A DNA stretch of 64,000 nt from CAVOGJ01 sp963700865 (lineage in GTDB: Bacteria; Planctomycetota; Planctomycetia; Pirellulales; Pirellulaceae), in assembly GCA_963700865.1 (NCBI GenBank), contig CAVOZC010000016.1, forward strand, positions 186,001 through 250,000, given 5' to 3'. A model generated the notes under the pieces. That model was given only the letters and a program-made list of their open reading frames with translations. It searched no databases and was not told the DNA's origin. Positions 57,295 through 63,778 of the stretch are shown here, one piece after another (position 1 is the first letter of the stretch; each line of letters starts with the position of its first letter). The translations under genes were made by a program, and so were the position numbers.

Positions 57295-58671
57295 ATGCGT
57301 CATGAAATTCGTATCGGAAATGCCGCCGGCTTCTGGGGGGACAATCTCGATGCGCCCGCTTCGCCTCGCCGACTCGGGGCAGCTCGATTATCTCACCCTC
57401 GAGTACCTGGCCGAACTGACGCTCTCCATCCTGGCTCATCAACGCGCGAAGAATCCCGACGCCGGCTTTGTGACCGATGTGCCACGGGTCGCCGGGCAGC
57501 TGGCCCCGCACTTCCGCGGTGCATCCCCGCTTAAACTCGTGACCAACGGCGGCGGCATGCACCCGGCCGGTTCGCTCGGGCCACGGCCGAGGTGCTGGTC
57601 GCGTGTGGGCTACCGCAGGTGCGGATCGCCGCGGTGGCGGGCGACGACCTGCTCCCGCGACTAGACAAGTTCATCGCGGCCGGTGAATCCTTCCCCCACT
57701 TTGACGACGGTAAGCCGCTCGGCGCGTTGCGAGACCGGGTGGCGAGCGCCAATGTCTACCTGGGCGCTCGCGGGATTGTCGACGCGTTACAGCAGGATGC
57801 GCAGATCGTCTTGACCGGCCGCGTGGCCGACGCTTCCCTGGTCGTCGGACCCGCGGTCCACGCCTTCGATTGGGACTGGTCGGATGAGGAGCGGCTGGGT
57901 GCTGCTACGGTCGCCGGGCATTTGATCGAATGTGGAGCTCAGGTTACTGGTGGAATGTATTCCGATTGGCAACCCGGGATTTCGCTCGCCGATATCGGAT
58001 ACCCGATTGCCGTTCTGCAAGCCGATGGCACGTGTGAAATTACGAAACCGACCGGCAGCGGGGGGCTTGTTTCGGTAGGAACGGTAACGGAACAATTGGT
58101 TTACGAGATCGGCGATCCGGCCCGCTATATGACTCCCGATGTGGTGGCCGACTTTCGCGAGGTGCGGGTGCGGTCCTTGGGCCATGATCGCGTGCAGGTA
58201 ACGGGTGGCACGGGAACCGCCGCACCGGAGACCCTCAAGGTATCGATGGCCTATTACGACGGATACACCACTTCCGGTACCCTGGTCGTGACCGGGCCGG
58301 ATGCGGTGGGCAAGGCGCGGACGTGTGCGGAAACGATCCGTGACCGGGTGGCGCTGGGTGGGTACGAGCTGGCCCGTTTTGAATACGAATGCCTGGGCGC
58401 GGGCGACACGCTCCCCGGATTGGCGCTATGGCAACGTGAGATCGCGGAAGTCACGCTCCGCGTGGCCGCCTGGGATCCACGTCGGGAGGCGATCGAGCGA
58501 TTGACCCGCGAGTTCGCACCGCTGGTCACCGCCGGGCCGCCCGGGGTGACCGGTTATACAGGCACGCCGCACCGCTCCCGTCCCGTGCTTTCCTACTGGC
58601 CGTCGCGTATCGCTCGAACTCAAGTCGAGGCCACCGTGGACGTCCGCACGGCCCAGGAGTGGTTGGCATGA
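57295..58671 (+). CDS. AtuA-like acyclic terpene utilisation protein (DUF1446; two frame breaks)
   Basis: The protein starts EIRIGNAAGFWGDNLDAP in one frame. It continues DSGQLDYLTLEYLAELTLSI and NGGGMHPAGS in a second from about 57355, and TAEVLVACGLPQVRIAAVAG in the first frame again from about 57590. The remainder (GRVADASLVVGPAVHAFDWD, CGAQVTGGMYSDWQ) is continuous to 58671. Repaired length is about 458 residues. AtuA is required for growth of Pseudomonas on citronellol, but its reaction is unknown. The stop overlaps the next gene (ATGA), and that gene appears to encode the C-terminal domain that is often fused. Confidence 0.82.
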
Positions 58672-59084
58672 ATCAACAGGACGCTTCGCAAACGACCGCC
58701 CCGCAACCGGCAGCGAGGGAAACGCCGGACACGCTGCGGTTGGGCGAAATCGCGCACGCTCGGTCGGGTGACAAGGGGAACCACGCGAATGTCGGGGTGA
58801 TCGCCTACACGGATGCCGGCTATGCGTTTTTGCAACAAGCCCTCACCGAGACGATCGTGGCGGAGTTCTTCGCGGGACTCGCGCCGACCCGCGTCGAGCG
58901 CTACGAATTGCCGGGAATTCGAGCACTCAACTTCCTGCTGTACGACGTTCTCCAAGGTGGCGCGAGTCGTTCGTTGCGGACCGATTCGCAAGGTAAGGTT
59001 CTGGGAGTGGCGATTCGCGAATTGACGTTACCGCGTCCCGAGAATATCGACCTTATGACCCGGAGTACCCAGACCGATGTCTGA
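58668..59084 (+). CDS. AtuA C-terminal-domain-like protein
   Basis: The 138-residue protein contains LRLGEIAHARSGDKGNHANV, which is the start of the C-terminal domain found at the end of many AtuA proteins, and ELPGIRALNFLLYDVLQGGA. Here the domain is a separate gene that overlaps the AtuA-like gene by four bases and the enoyl-CoA hydratase gene by eight. Its separation makes a two-subunit form likely. The reaction is unknown. Confidence 0.8.
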   Translation: MNQQDASQTTAPQPAARETPDTLRLGEIAHARSGDKGNHANVGVIAYTDAGYAFLQQALTETIVAEFFAGLAPTRVERYELPGIRALNFLLYDVLQGGASRSLRTDSQGKVLGVAIRELTLPRPENIDLMTRSTQTDV

Positions 59085-59874
59085 ACTGACTCGCCTGACC
59101 ATCGACGATTACCAGGTGGCCCATCTGACGCTGGATCGGCCCTCCCGCCGTAACGCATTGACTCGCGACATGCTGCGTCAAATTCGCCAGCAGGTGGTCG
59201 AGGCAGCACGGAATTCCGTTCGGCTGCTGGTGATCGCAGCCGAAGGCCCCGTCTTCTGCGCTGGGATGGACTTGGGCGAAATGCAAGCCCGCGCGGCAGC
59301 GGCCAACGCGGCAGACGAATGGCGGACGGATGCCGAACTGTTTCGCGACGTGCTGATTGAGTTAATCGAAGCTCCGTTTCCGGTATTGGCCCAGGTGAAG
59401 GGACCCGTACTCGCGGGCGGCATGGGCATCGTGCTCGCATGCGATATCGTGCTCGCATGTAAGGCGGCGTATTTTTCACTGCCCGAACCGCAGCGGGGCA
59501 TCACCGCGGCGATGGTAACGCCCTTGCTGGCCTTTCGCGTGGCCGCGGGCCCGGCCAGCCAGCTCTTGCTTTCGGGGCGACCATTAGGTGTCGAAGCGGC
59601 AGCGATGTGGGGCCTGTGTCACGAGGTAATCGAGCCAGAAGAATTTGAAGAAGTCGCCGCGGTCTGGATCAAGGGGATGCTCCGCGGCATCCCCGGCGGC
59701 GCTGGCCGCCAGTAAGGCCAATTTGCGGAGGGCGGCTGGCCCCGAGCTGGTGCCGCAAATCGCGGCCGCCGCTTTGGCCTCGGCGGCCGCCCGCGAAACG
59801 GCCGACGTGCGCGGTAAAGGTTTGCAGGCCTTTTTGGAAAACGCCACCCGTCTTGGCAGGTGGCTGACTCATGA
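59077..59874 (+). CDS. Enoyl-CoA hydratase/isomerase family protein (two frame breaks near the 3' end)
   Basis: The crotonase fold is visible: LTLDRPSRRNALTRDMLRQI, FCAGMDLGE and GPVLAGGMGIVLACDIVLAC (oxyanion hole), and the glutamate in LPEPQRGI. The frame breaks at about 59689 and resumes as SPAALAASKANLRRAAG, then again at about 59840, to end RHPSWQVADS with a stop at 59872-59874. Repaired length is about 265 residues, normal for the family. In the liu/atu setting it would be methylglutaconyl-CoA hydratase or AtuE-like. It is the last gene before the integron cassette array. Confidence 0.85.
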
Positions 59875-59910
59875 ACCCGTCGGAATCACCCCGCGGCGGC
59901 GAATGATATT

Positions 59911-59976
59911 TCAAGCGGCGGAATCAGGCGTCCTAAGATGGTCAGAAACATCGTAGTCTTTCAGTTTTGTCGCCAC
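59911..59976 (-). pseudogene. Truncated higA-type antitoxin at the distal end of the cassette array
   Basis: The first 17 codons (ATG at 59976, MATKLKDYDVSDHLRTP) are identical to the complete antitoxin starting at 61276. At 59923 the sequence changes to unrelated DNA, and a stop codon follows after four more codons at 59911. The DNA-binding domain is lost, so this copy cannot act as antitoxin. It marks the broken distal end of the cassette array. Confidence 0.85.
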
Positions 59977-59978
59977 AG

Positions 59979-60278
59979 TTACGCTTCCAAATCGTTAATC
60001 ATTGCGTAGGCCAACCGGATATCTGACTGTTGAGTCGATTTGGCGCCACCGCAAAGTAGAAGAATCAGCGTTCCCCCACGACGCGTGTAATACACGCGGT
60101 AGCCAGGGTCAATATCGACCTTGAGCTCAGATAAACCACGCTTTAAGTTCCGGTGCTGGCCAGGGTTGCCAGCCGCAAGACGTTCGATTCTTGCCTGAAT
60201 TCGAGCGCGGCCCTTCCGATCCCTTAGGCCGTCGAGCCATTCCGTGAATTCGTAGGTTGCTTTGATCTGAGCAGCCAC
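59979..60278 (-). CDS. higB: HigB/RelE-type toxin, copy 1 (antitoxin partner truncated)
   Basis: The 99-residue protein starts with GTG at 60278. It has the RelE/HigB-like layout of the phage Gp49-type killer family: YEFTEWLDGLRDRKGRARIQ, RIERLAAGNPGQHRNLK and GYRVYYTRRGGTLILLLCGG. Such toxins cut mRNA on the ribosome. It is identical to the copy at 61279-61578 except for Asp in DIDPGYRVYY instead of Gly. Its own antitoxin gene is cut after 17 codons, so it would depend on the second antitoxin copy. It is the terminal cassette of the array. Confidence 0.88.
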   Translation of the reverse strand: MAAQIKATYEFTEWLDGLRDRKGRARIQARIERLAAGNPGQHRNLKRGLSELKVDIDPGYRVYYTRRGGTLILLLCGGAKSTQQSDIRLAYAMINDLEA

Positions 60279-60283
60279 AACCT

Positions 60284-60311
60284 ATTGTATCCCACAGGAT
60301 ACGAATTGCAA
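60284..60311 (-). promoter_or_regulatory. Promoter and operator of higB copy 1
   Basis: On the minus strand TTGCAA (60306-60311) and TACAAT (60284-60289) are 16 bases apart. A palindrome GTATCC-TGTG-GGATAC (60287-60302) overlaps the -10 box, as expected for the operator of a HigA-type repressor. The same unit is present before the second copy. Confidence 0.65.
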
Positions 60312-60348
60312 GGACTCCCGTTTCAGCTCGCGACAGGCTATCAGCGCC

Positions 60349-60450
60349 GTCTAACGTCTGAGCTCACCGGCGCCAGCAGCTGGCGCGCGGGTTGCCACCG
60401 CAAGCCGCGTGACAGGTGCGTCCGGCGTCCGGTGGAGCGACTTGTTAGGT
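60349..60450 (-). repeat. attC site 1 (integron recombination site)
   Basis: The ends are the core boxes GTCTAAC (60349-60355) and GTTAGGT (60444-60450). Inner arms TGAGCTCACCGG and CCGGTGGAGCGA pair with one extra base in the first, giving the attC foldback. Compared with known sites, the minus strand reads in cassette orientation. It is the attC of the cassette with the gene at 60537-60858. Confidence 0.88.
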
Positions 60451-60536
60451 GCCATACCAGCGTGCATCTTCGGGTGACTCTCGCACATCTGAAAACCGGT
60501 CTCTGACGCGGGACAGAATACTTTCATCACTGGTAA

Positions 60537-60858
60537 TTACGGCAGTACTCGGTGCTGTGGATTTGCACGAATTCTGAGCCAGAAATTTCCGGAACGACTG
60601 CCGCGAAAATCGCCGTCGATAATCTGGTCAATTCGAGCCGCAAGAGCGAGTAGCTCCGGACCCCTTACTGATTGGCCGGTTTCGAGAGAGCCTGTCAAAT
60701 TCGCCACCTGCCTCGCCAACCGCCTCGACGCTCTCTACGTACCACTCAGAGCCCGGAAGTTCTGGCTCAACGAGCTTGAGAATATCAACTAGGTCAAACG
60801 ACAGTATGCGGTGTCCGTTGCCGGCGTCTTTCGTGTCCCAAATCGTCACCGCTTCCAT
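60537..60858 (-). CDS. Hypothetical cassette protein (frame break at about 60715)
   Basis: Starting at the ATG at 60858, only four bases from the preceding attC site, the frame reads MEAVTIWDTKDAGNGHRILS and SEWYVESVEAVGE. After about 60715 a second frame continues as LETGQSVRGPELLALAARID and ends NPQHRVLP at 60537. Joined, it has about 107 residues with no membrane segment or signal. I do not recognise the family. No promoter is visible within the cassette, so expression would depend on upstream cassettes. Confidence 0.55.
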
Positions 60859-60861
60859 GGC

Positions 60862-60963
60862 ACCTAACGCCCTAGCTCAGCGGCCCGAGTAATTACCGGC
60901 GCGCGCCTTGCTCTGCAAGGGGCGTGACGGGCACCTCGGGTCCGCTGCAGCGCATTGTTAGAC
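60862..60963 (-). repeat. attC site 2
   Basis: Core boxes ACCTAAC (60862-60868) and GTTAGAC (60957-60963) enclose inner arms TAGCTCAGCGG and CCGCTGCAGCGC and a further GC-rich foldback. It is nearly identical to site 3, with about five differences in 102 bases. It is the attC of the complete higBA cassette. Confidence 0.9.
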
Positions 60964-60982
60964 GGCGACTCCATGTTGGTCG

Positions 60983-61276
60983 TCAAGCCGCCGGACGTAC
61001 CGAGATTTCTAGCCCAAGCGCCTTGGCTACTCGAACGATCGTATCGAACTGCGGATTCCCTTCCGCCGACAAAGCCTTGTAGAGGCTCTCCCTACCCAAA
61101 CCGGTCGCCTCCGCAATCTGCGTCATGCCCTTCGCGCGGGCGATATCACCGAGCGCCTTTACCACAAACGAAGTATCTCCGTCCGCTTCAGCGATGCATG
61201 CCTCGAGGTAGGCCGCCATCTCTTCAGGCGTCCTAAGATGGTCAGAAACATCGTAGTCTTTCAGTTTTGTCGCCAC
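60983..61276 (-). CDS. higA: HigA-type antitoxin (complete)
   Basis: The 97-residue protein has an N-terminal toxin-binding segment (LKDYDVSDHLRTPEEMAAYL) and a helix-turn-helix: KGMTQIAEATGLGRESLYKA with NPQFDTIVRVAKALGLEI. This matches the addiction-module antidote family paired with Gp49-type toxins. It follows the toxin gene with two bases between them, the toxin-first order usual for higBA. It would neutralise HigB and repress the promoter at 61584-61611. It is likely the only source of antitoxin for both toxin copies. Confidence 0.92.
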   Translation of the reverse strand: MATKLKDYDVSDHLRTPEEMAAYLEACIAEADGDTSFVVKALGDIARAKGMTQIAEATGLGRESLYKALSAEGNPQFDTIVRVAKALGLEISVRPAA

Positions 61277-61278
61277 AG

Positions 61279-61578
61279 TTACGCTTCCAAATCGTTAATC
61301 ATTGCGTAGGCCAACCGGATATCTGACTGTTGAGTCGATTTGGCGCCACCGCAAAGTAGAAGAATCAGCGTTCCCCCACGACGCGTGTAATACACGCGGT
61401 AGCCAGGGCCAATATCGACCTTGAGCTCAGATAAACCACGCTTTAAGTTCCGGTGCTGGCCAGGGTTGCCAGCCGCAAGACGTTCGATTCTTGCCTGAAT
61501 TCGAGCGCGGCCCTTCCGATCCCTTAGGCCGTCGAGCCATTCCGTGAATTCGTAGGTTGCTTTGATCTGAGCAGCCAC
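61279..61578 (-). CDS. higB: HigB/RelE-type toxin, copy 2 (with complete antitoxin)
   Basis: This 99-residue protein starts with GTG and differs from the first copy only by Gly in DIGPGYRVYY. The basic, aromatic C-terminal half (GYRVYYTRRGG) is typical of ribosome-dependent mRNA interferases. It is followed by the complete antitoxin gene and then attC site 2, so this is the intact form of the cassette. Confidence 0.92.
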   Translation of the reverse strand: MAAQIKATYEFTEWLDGLRDRKGRARIQARIERLAAGNPGQHRNLKRGLSELKVDIGPGYRVYYTRRGGTLILLLCGGAKSTQQSDIRLAYAMINDLEA

Positions 61579-61583
61579 AACCT

Positions 61584-61611
61584 ATTGTATCCCACAGGAT
61601 ACGAATTGCAA
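61584..61611 (-). promoter_or_regulatory. Promoter and operator of higBA copy 2
   Basis: TTGCAA and TACAAT lie 16 bases apart on the minus strand, with the palindrome GTATCC-TGTG-GGATAC at 61587-61602 over the -10 box. A cassette-borne promoter allows expression at any array position. Confidence 0.65.
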
Positions 61612-61648
61612 GGACTCCCGTTTCAGCTCGCGACAGGCTATCAGCGCC

Positions 61649-61750
61649 GTCTAACGCCCTAGCTCAGCGGCCCGAGTAATTACCGGCGCGCGCCTTGCTC
61701 TGCACGGGGCGTGACGGGCACCTCGGGTCCGCTGCAGCGTAATGTTAGAC
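61649..61750 (-). repeat. attC site 3
   Basis: Core boxes GTCTAAC (61649-61655) and GTTAGAC (61744-61750) enclose arms and foldback nearly identical to site 2. It is the attC of the brnTA cassette, whose last gene ends two bases away at 61752. Confidence 0.9.
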
Positions 61751-61751
61751 G

Positions 61752-61964
61752 TCAAGATGCCCACTTCATATGAAGTTTCTTGTTTTCGGCGGCACACTCC
61801 CGAAGGTACAGATTGATGAGGCTCTGGTAGGGAATGCCGCTTTCTTCAGACAGGGCTCTAAAGTAAGCGATCGTGTCCTCGTCCAGCCGGATCGTAAGCT
61901 GCTTCTTCGGCTTCTTCAGATACGGATTCTTGACGGAATTCGAGAAGTCATAGGATTTCTTCAT
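61752..61964 (-). CDS. brnA: BrnA-type antitoxin
   Basis: The 70-residue protein has KKQLTIRLDEDTIAYFRALS and GIPYQSLINLYLRECA, a ribbon-helix-helix DNA-binding fold typical of BrnA/CopG antitoxins. It overlaps the toxin gene by four bases. It would bind BrnT and repress the operon. Confidence 0.9.
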   Translation of the reverse strand: MKKSYDFSNSVKNPYLKKPKKQLTIRLDEDTIAYFRALSEESGIPYQSLINLYLRECAAENKKLHMKWAS

Positions 61965-62254
61965 CGTAGGAACTCAGAGTATTGACGTCGTTCAGATCGA
62001 TCCGCTTTCCTTGCGGAGATTATCCTGATGAGCTGCTCTTTCTTTCGGTAGCAATGGACCACAACAAGGAGCCGAAGCGTTACGCTGAGACCAAGCAGGA
62101 CAAAGCGATCTTCATCATCAGAGTGCTCCGGATCCGAAATGACACGAGCGTTCTCGTCTAGAAACGCGGACTTGGCCTCCTGAAACGCGATCCCGTGCTT
62201 CTTGAGGTTGTCCCGTGCCTTCCGCTCGTCCCACTCGAATCGGAGGCCATCCAT
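61961..62254 (-). CDS. brnT: BrnT-type ribonuclease toxin
   Basis: The 97-residue protein shows the BrnT pattern: LRFEWDERKARDNLKKHGIA, EAKSAFLDENARVISDPEHS and RIISARKADRSERRQY. BrnT is a RelE-fold ribonuclease that stops growth when free. It is the first gene of the pair in the cassette, with its own promoter directly upstream. Confidence 0.93.
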   Translation of the reverse strand: MDGLRFEWDERKARDNLKKHGIAFQEAKSAFLDENARVISDPEHSDDEDRFVLLGLSVTLRLLVVVHCYRKKEQLIRIISARKADRSERRQYSEFLR

Positions 62255-62288
62255 CCCTACAGTGTAACTACATAGTAGGGCATGTCAA
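62255..62288 (-). promoter_or_regulatory. Promoter and possible operator of brnTA
   Basis: On the minus strand TTGACA (62283-62288) and TACACT (62261-62266) are 16 bases apart, only a few bases from the ATG. CCCTAC and GTAGGG (62255-62260 and 62275-62280) form an inverted repeat around the -10 box, a likely BrnA site. Confidence 0.5.
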
Positions 62289-62294
62289 TCTGAC

Positions 62295-62373
62295 GTCTAA
62301 CGCTGAGCTCACCGGCGGCTGCGGGGTTGGCAGCAAGGGGCGGCAGGGTCGGCGTGTGAGCGAATTGTTAGGT
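62295..62373 (-). repeat. attC site 4
   Basis: Core boxes GTCTAAC (62295-62301) and GTTAGGT (62367-62373) enclose TGAGCTCACCGGC and its partner GTGAGCGA. At 79 bases it is the shortest site in the array. It belongs to the degenerate cassette at 62301-62949. Confidence 0.85.
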
Positions 62374-62399
62374 GCCCCAGCGTTTTGGGACTCCATCTG

Positions 62400-62895
62400 A
62401 AAGCGCATCACTGGATTAATTCGGTTGGTCCTTCTGAGCGAAACCTCCGGACGACGCCGAGCCGCGTAAACTCTGGTCTTCGGGCCGAAGACGATAGCTC
62501 GCGTTCAAGACACTCAGCCAGTGGCGCATTTAGAATATCAACTCAGCACGCGGACACTGTCACGCGTCTCCAACAGTCCGAGATCTCGTACGCGGATTGT
62601 GCATGCTCATTTCATTACCGATAATCGAATCGTCTGGCATCGTCTCGCTCGGAAAGAAAATCGCCTTGACATACCCGGACCAAGCCGCGATCTTACCCTA
62701 TCATTCGTGCAGGTGGAGGCCCGGCAAGGCCATGTCCCGCGCCGACTGCGACGCGTGAAGCCAACCCAGGATCAAGCGAATTCGTTTGGCTCGAGCGGCC
62801 TGAATCCCGGCCCGTTTGCCTTGCAGAAAGAATTTCTCGAGGGCCGCGGTAAAAATTTGAGGCGCTTCCGTTCGTCCCACTCGAAGTCCATGCCA
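62400..62895 (-). pseudogene. Cassette without an intact gene; possible brnT remnant
   Basis: The cassette between sites 4 and 5 holds no convincing complete gene on either strand. At 62891, minus strand, a frame begins MDFEWDERK, like the BrnT start in the next cassette, and the DNA around it resembles the brnT start region. The sequence then diverges and stops after 39 codons. I take this as a decayed brnT-like cassette; a novel small gene is not excluded. Confidence 0.35.
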
Positions 62896-62943
62896 CGGAG
62901 TGTAGTGACAGTGTGTAGTTACGTCAATGCGCCTGGCAACAAG

Positions 62944-63042
62944 GCCTAACGACCGAGCTCAGCGGCAGACCGAAATGGCGTGCCGGTTGCGGACGCAAGC
63001 GGCGTGACAGTTCGGGATGTCCGCTGCAGCGCATTGTTAGGC
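62944..63042 (-). repeat. attC site 5
   Basis: Core boxes GCCTAAC (62944-62950) and GTTAGGC (63036-63042), with arms GAGCTCAGCGG and CCGCTGCAGCGC. It is the attC of the hicAB cassette. Confidence 0.9.
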
Positions 63043-63046
63043 GGCG

Positions 63047-63379
63047 TCACGACAGCTTGCTCGAAACTAACCGATTAAGGCTGACCCCCGACTCTGCCGC
63101 CTGAATAGCAAGAAGTCTGTGCACTTCCGGGGGAACGCGAACCATGAACTTGCCACTGAACGGCCGCGTGGAGATTGGCTCTGGCACCGTTTCCTTATTG
63201 CGCTTCAGATCGGCCACTACTTTTTTCACGAGAGCGCGAATACCGGACAGCGCCTCCTCCGGAGAAGCCTCAAGCCAACTTAGGCTCGGAAACTCTGCGC
63301 AAAGCCCAACATACTCGTTGTCTTCTTCAGACCAGGTTACGCGATATGTATAGCGATCAGCTGCCTTTGCCATCTTCAT
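63047..63379 (-). CDS. hicB: HicB-type antitoxin
   Basis: The protein (110 residues from the ATG at 63379, or 108 from 63373) has the HicB partial RNase H-like fold: YTYRVTWSEEDNEYVGLCAE, FPSLSWLEASPEEALSGI. A C-terminal ribbon-helix-helix-like segment follows (RVPPEVHRLLAIQAAESGVS). It overlaps the toxin gene by 23 bases. It would block HicA and repress the promoter at 63624-63651. Confidence 0.9.
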   Translation of the reverse strand: MKMAKAADRYTYRVTWSEEDNEYVGLCAEFPSLSWLEASPEEALSGIRALVKKVVADLKRNKETVPEPISTRPFSGKFMVRVPPEVHRLLAIQAAESGVSLNRLVSSKLS

Positions 63380-63617
63380 TCTCGAGTCGTTCAATTGCCC
63401 ACAGTACCTGCCGCACCTGATAAGGCTTGGCTTTGCCTTTCGCGTCTTGAATGTTGACGCGAGGATCGCCCTGCCAAGGCGTTCGGTACACCCTGTGACT
63501 GGTGCCGCGAGACCGCGGTTTTCCGAAGTAATGGTCACATACTTTAGAGAGATCGTTGAAGCGAACACCTTTCGGATTCTGCTTCATCTTCGCCACTATT
63601 TCGTCTATAGAAGCCAC
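63357..63617 (-). CDS. hicA: HicA-type mRNA interferase toxin
   Basis: The 86-residue protein starts with GTG at 63617. It contains GVRFNDLSKVCDHYFGKPRS and the catalytic histidine in GTSHRVYRTPW, then KAKPYQVRQVLWAIERLE. It has the double-stranded-RNA-binding-like fold of HicA toxins, which cleave mRNA. It precedes hicB in the same cassette. Confidence 0.88.
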   Translation of the reverse strand: MASIDEIVAKMKQNPKGVRFNDLSKVCDHYFGKPRSRGTSHRVYRTPWQGDPRVNIQDAKGKAKPYQVRQVLWAIERLENEDGKGS

Positions 63618-63623
63618 CGACGC

Positions 63624-63651
63624 ATGATATCACTATTGATATCAATGGCAA
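63624..63651 (-). promoter_or_regulatory. Promoter and operator of hicAB
   Basis: TTGCCA (63646-63651) and TATCAT (63624-63629) are 16 bases apart on the minus strand. The repeat GATATC-aatagt-GATATC (63626-63643) fills the space between them, a likely HicB site. Confidence 0.6.
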
Positions 63652-63690
63652 GGCCGGCCGTCGGAGGATTCGCACCTAGGCGTCCGAGCC

Positions 63691-63778
63691 GCCTAACGTT
63701 TGAGCTGAGCGCCGCGCGCGTTGACGGAAATCTTTGGCACTTTATGCATCCCGCGTGCGCTCGAGCGATTTGTTAGGC
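63691..63778 (-). repeat. attC site 6
   Basis: Core boxes GCCTAAC (63691-63697) and GTTAGGC (63772-63778), with arms TGAGCTGAGCGC and GCGCTCGAGCGA. It belongs to the cassette with the higA-like gene that runs off the window; that gene's stop codon lies inside the core box. Confidence 0.88.

Larger units (their letters stand above)
59924..60356. repeat. 433-base duplicated cassette segment, copy 1
   Basis: This segment is repeated at 61224-61656, exactly 1300 bases away. I find one base difference (T at 60109, C at 61409). It covers the start of higA, all of higB, its promoter and the start of the attC core (GTCTAAC). Confidence 0.95.
61224..61656. repeat. 433-base duplicated cassette segment, copy 2
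   Basis: This is the complete-cassette copy of the segment at 59924-60356, with one difference. The right end falls at the crossover point of attC site 3, as expected if the duplication arose by cassette exchange. Confidence 0.95.

Noticed and set aside
60284..60311. A possible attI site or integrase promoter near the left end of the array
   Set aside because: The same sequence occurs before the second higB copy, so it is the toxin promoter. Cassette orientation places the integrase on the other side.
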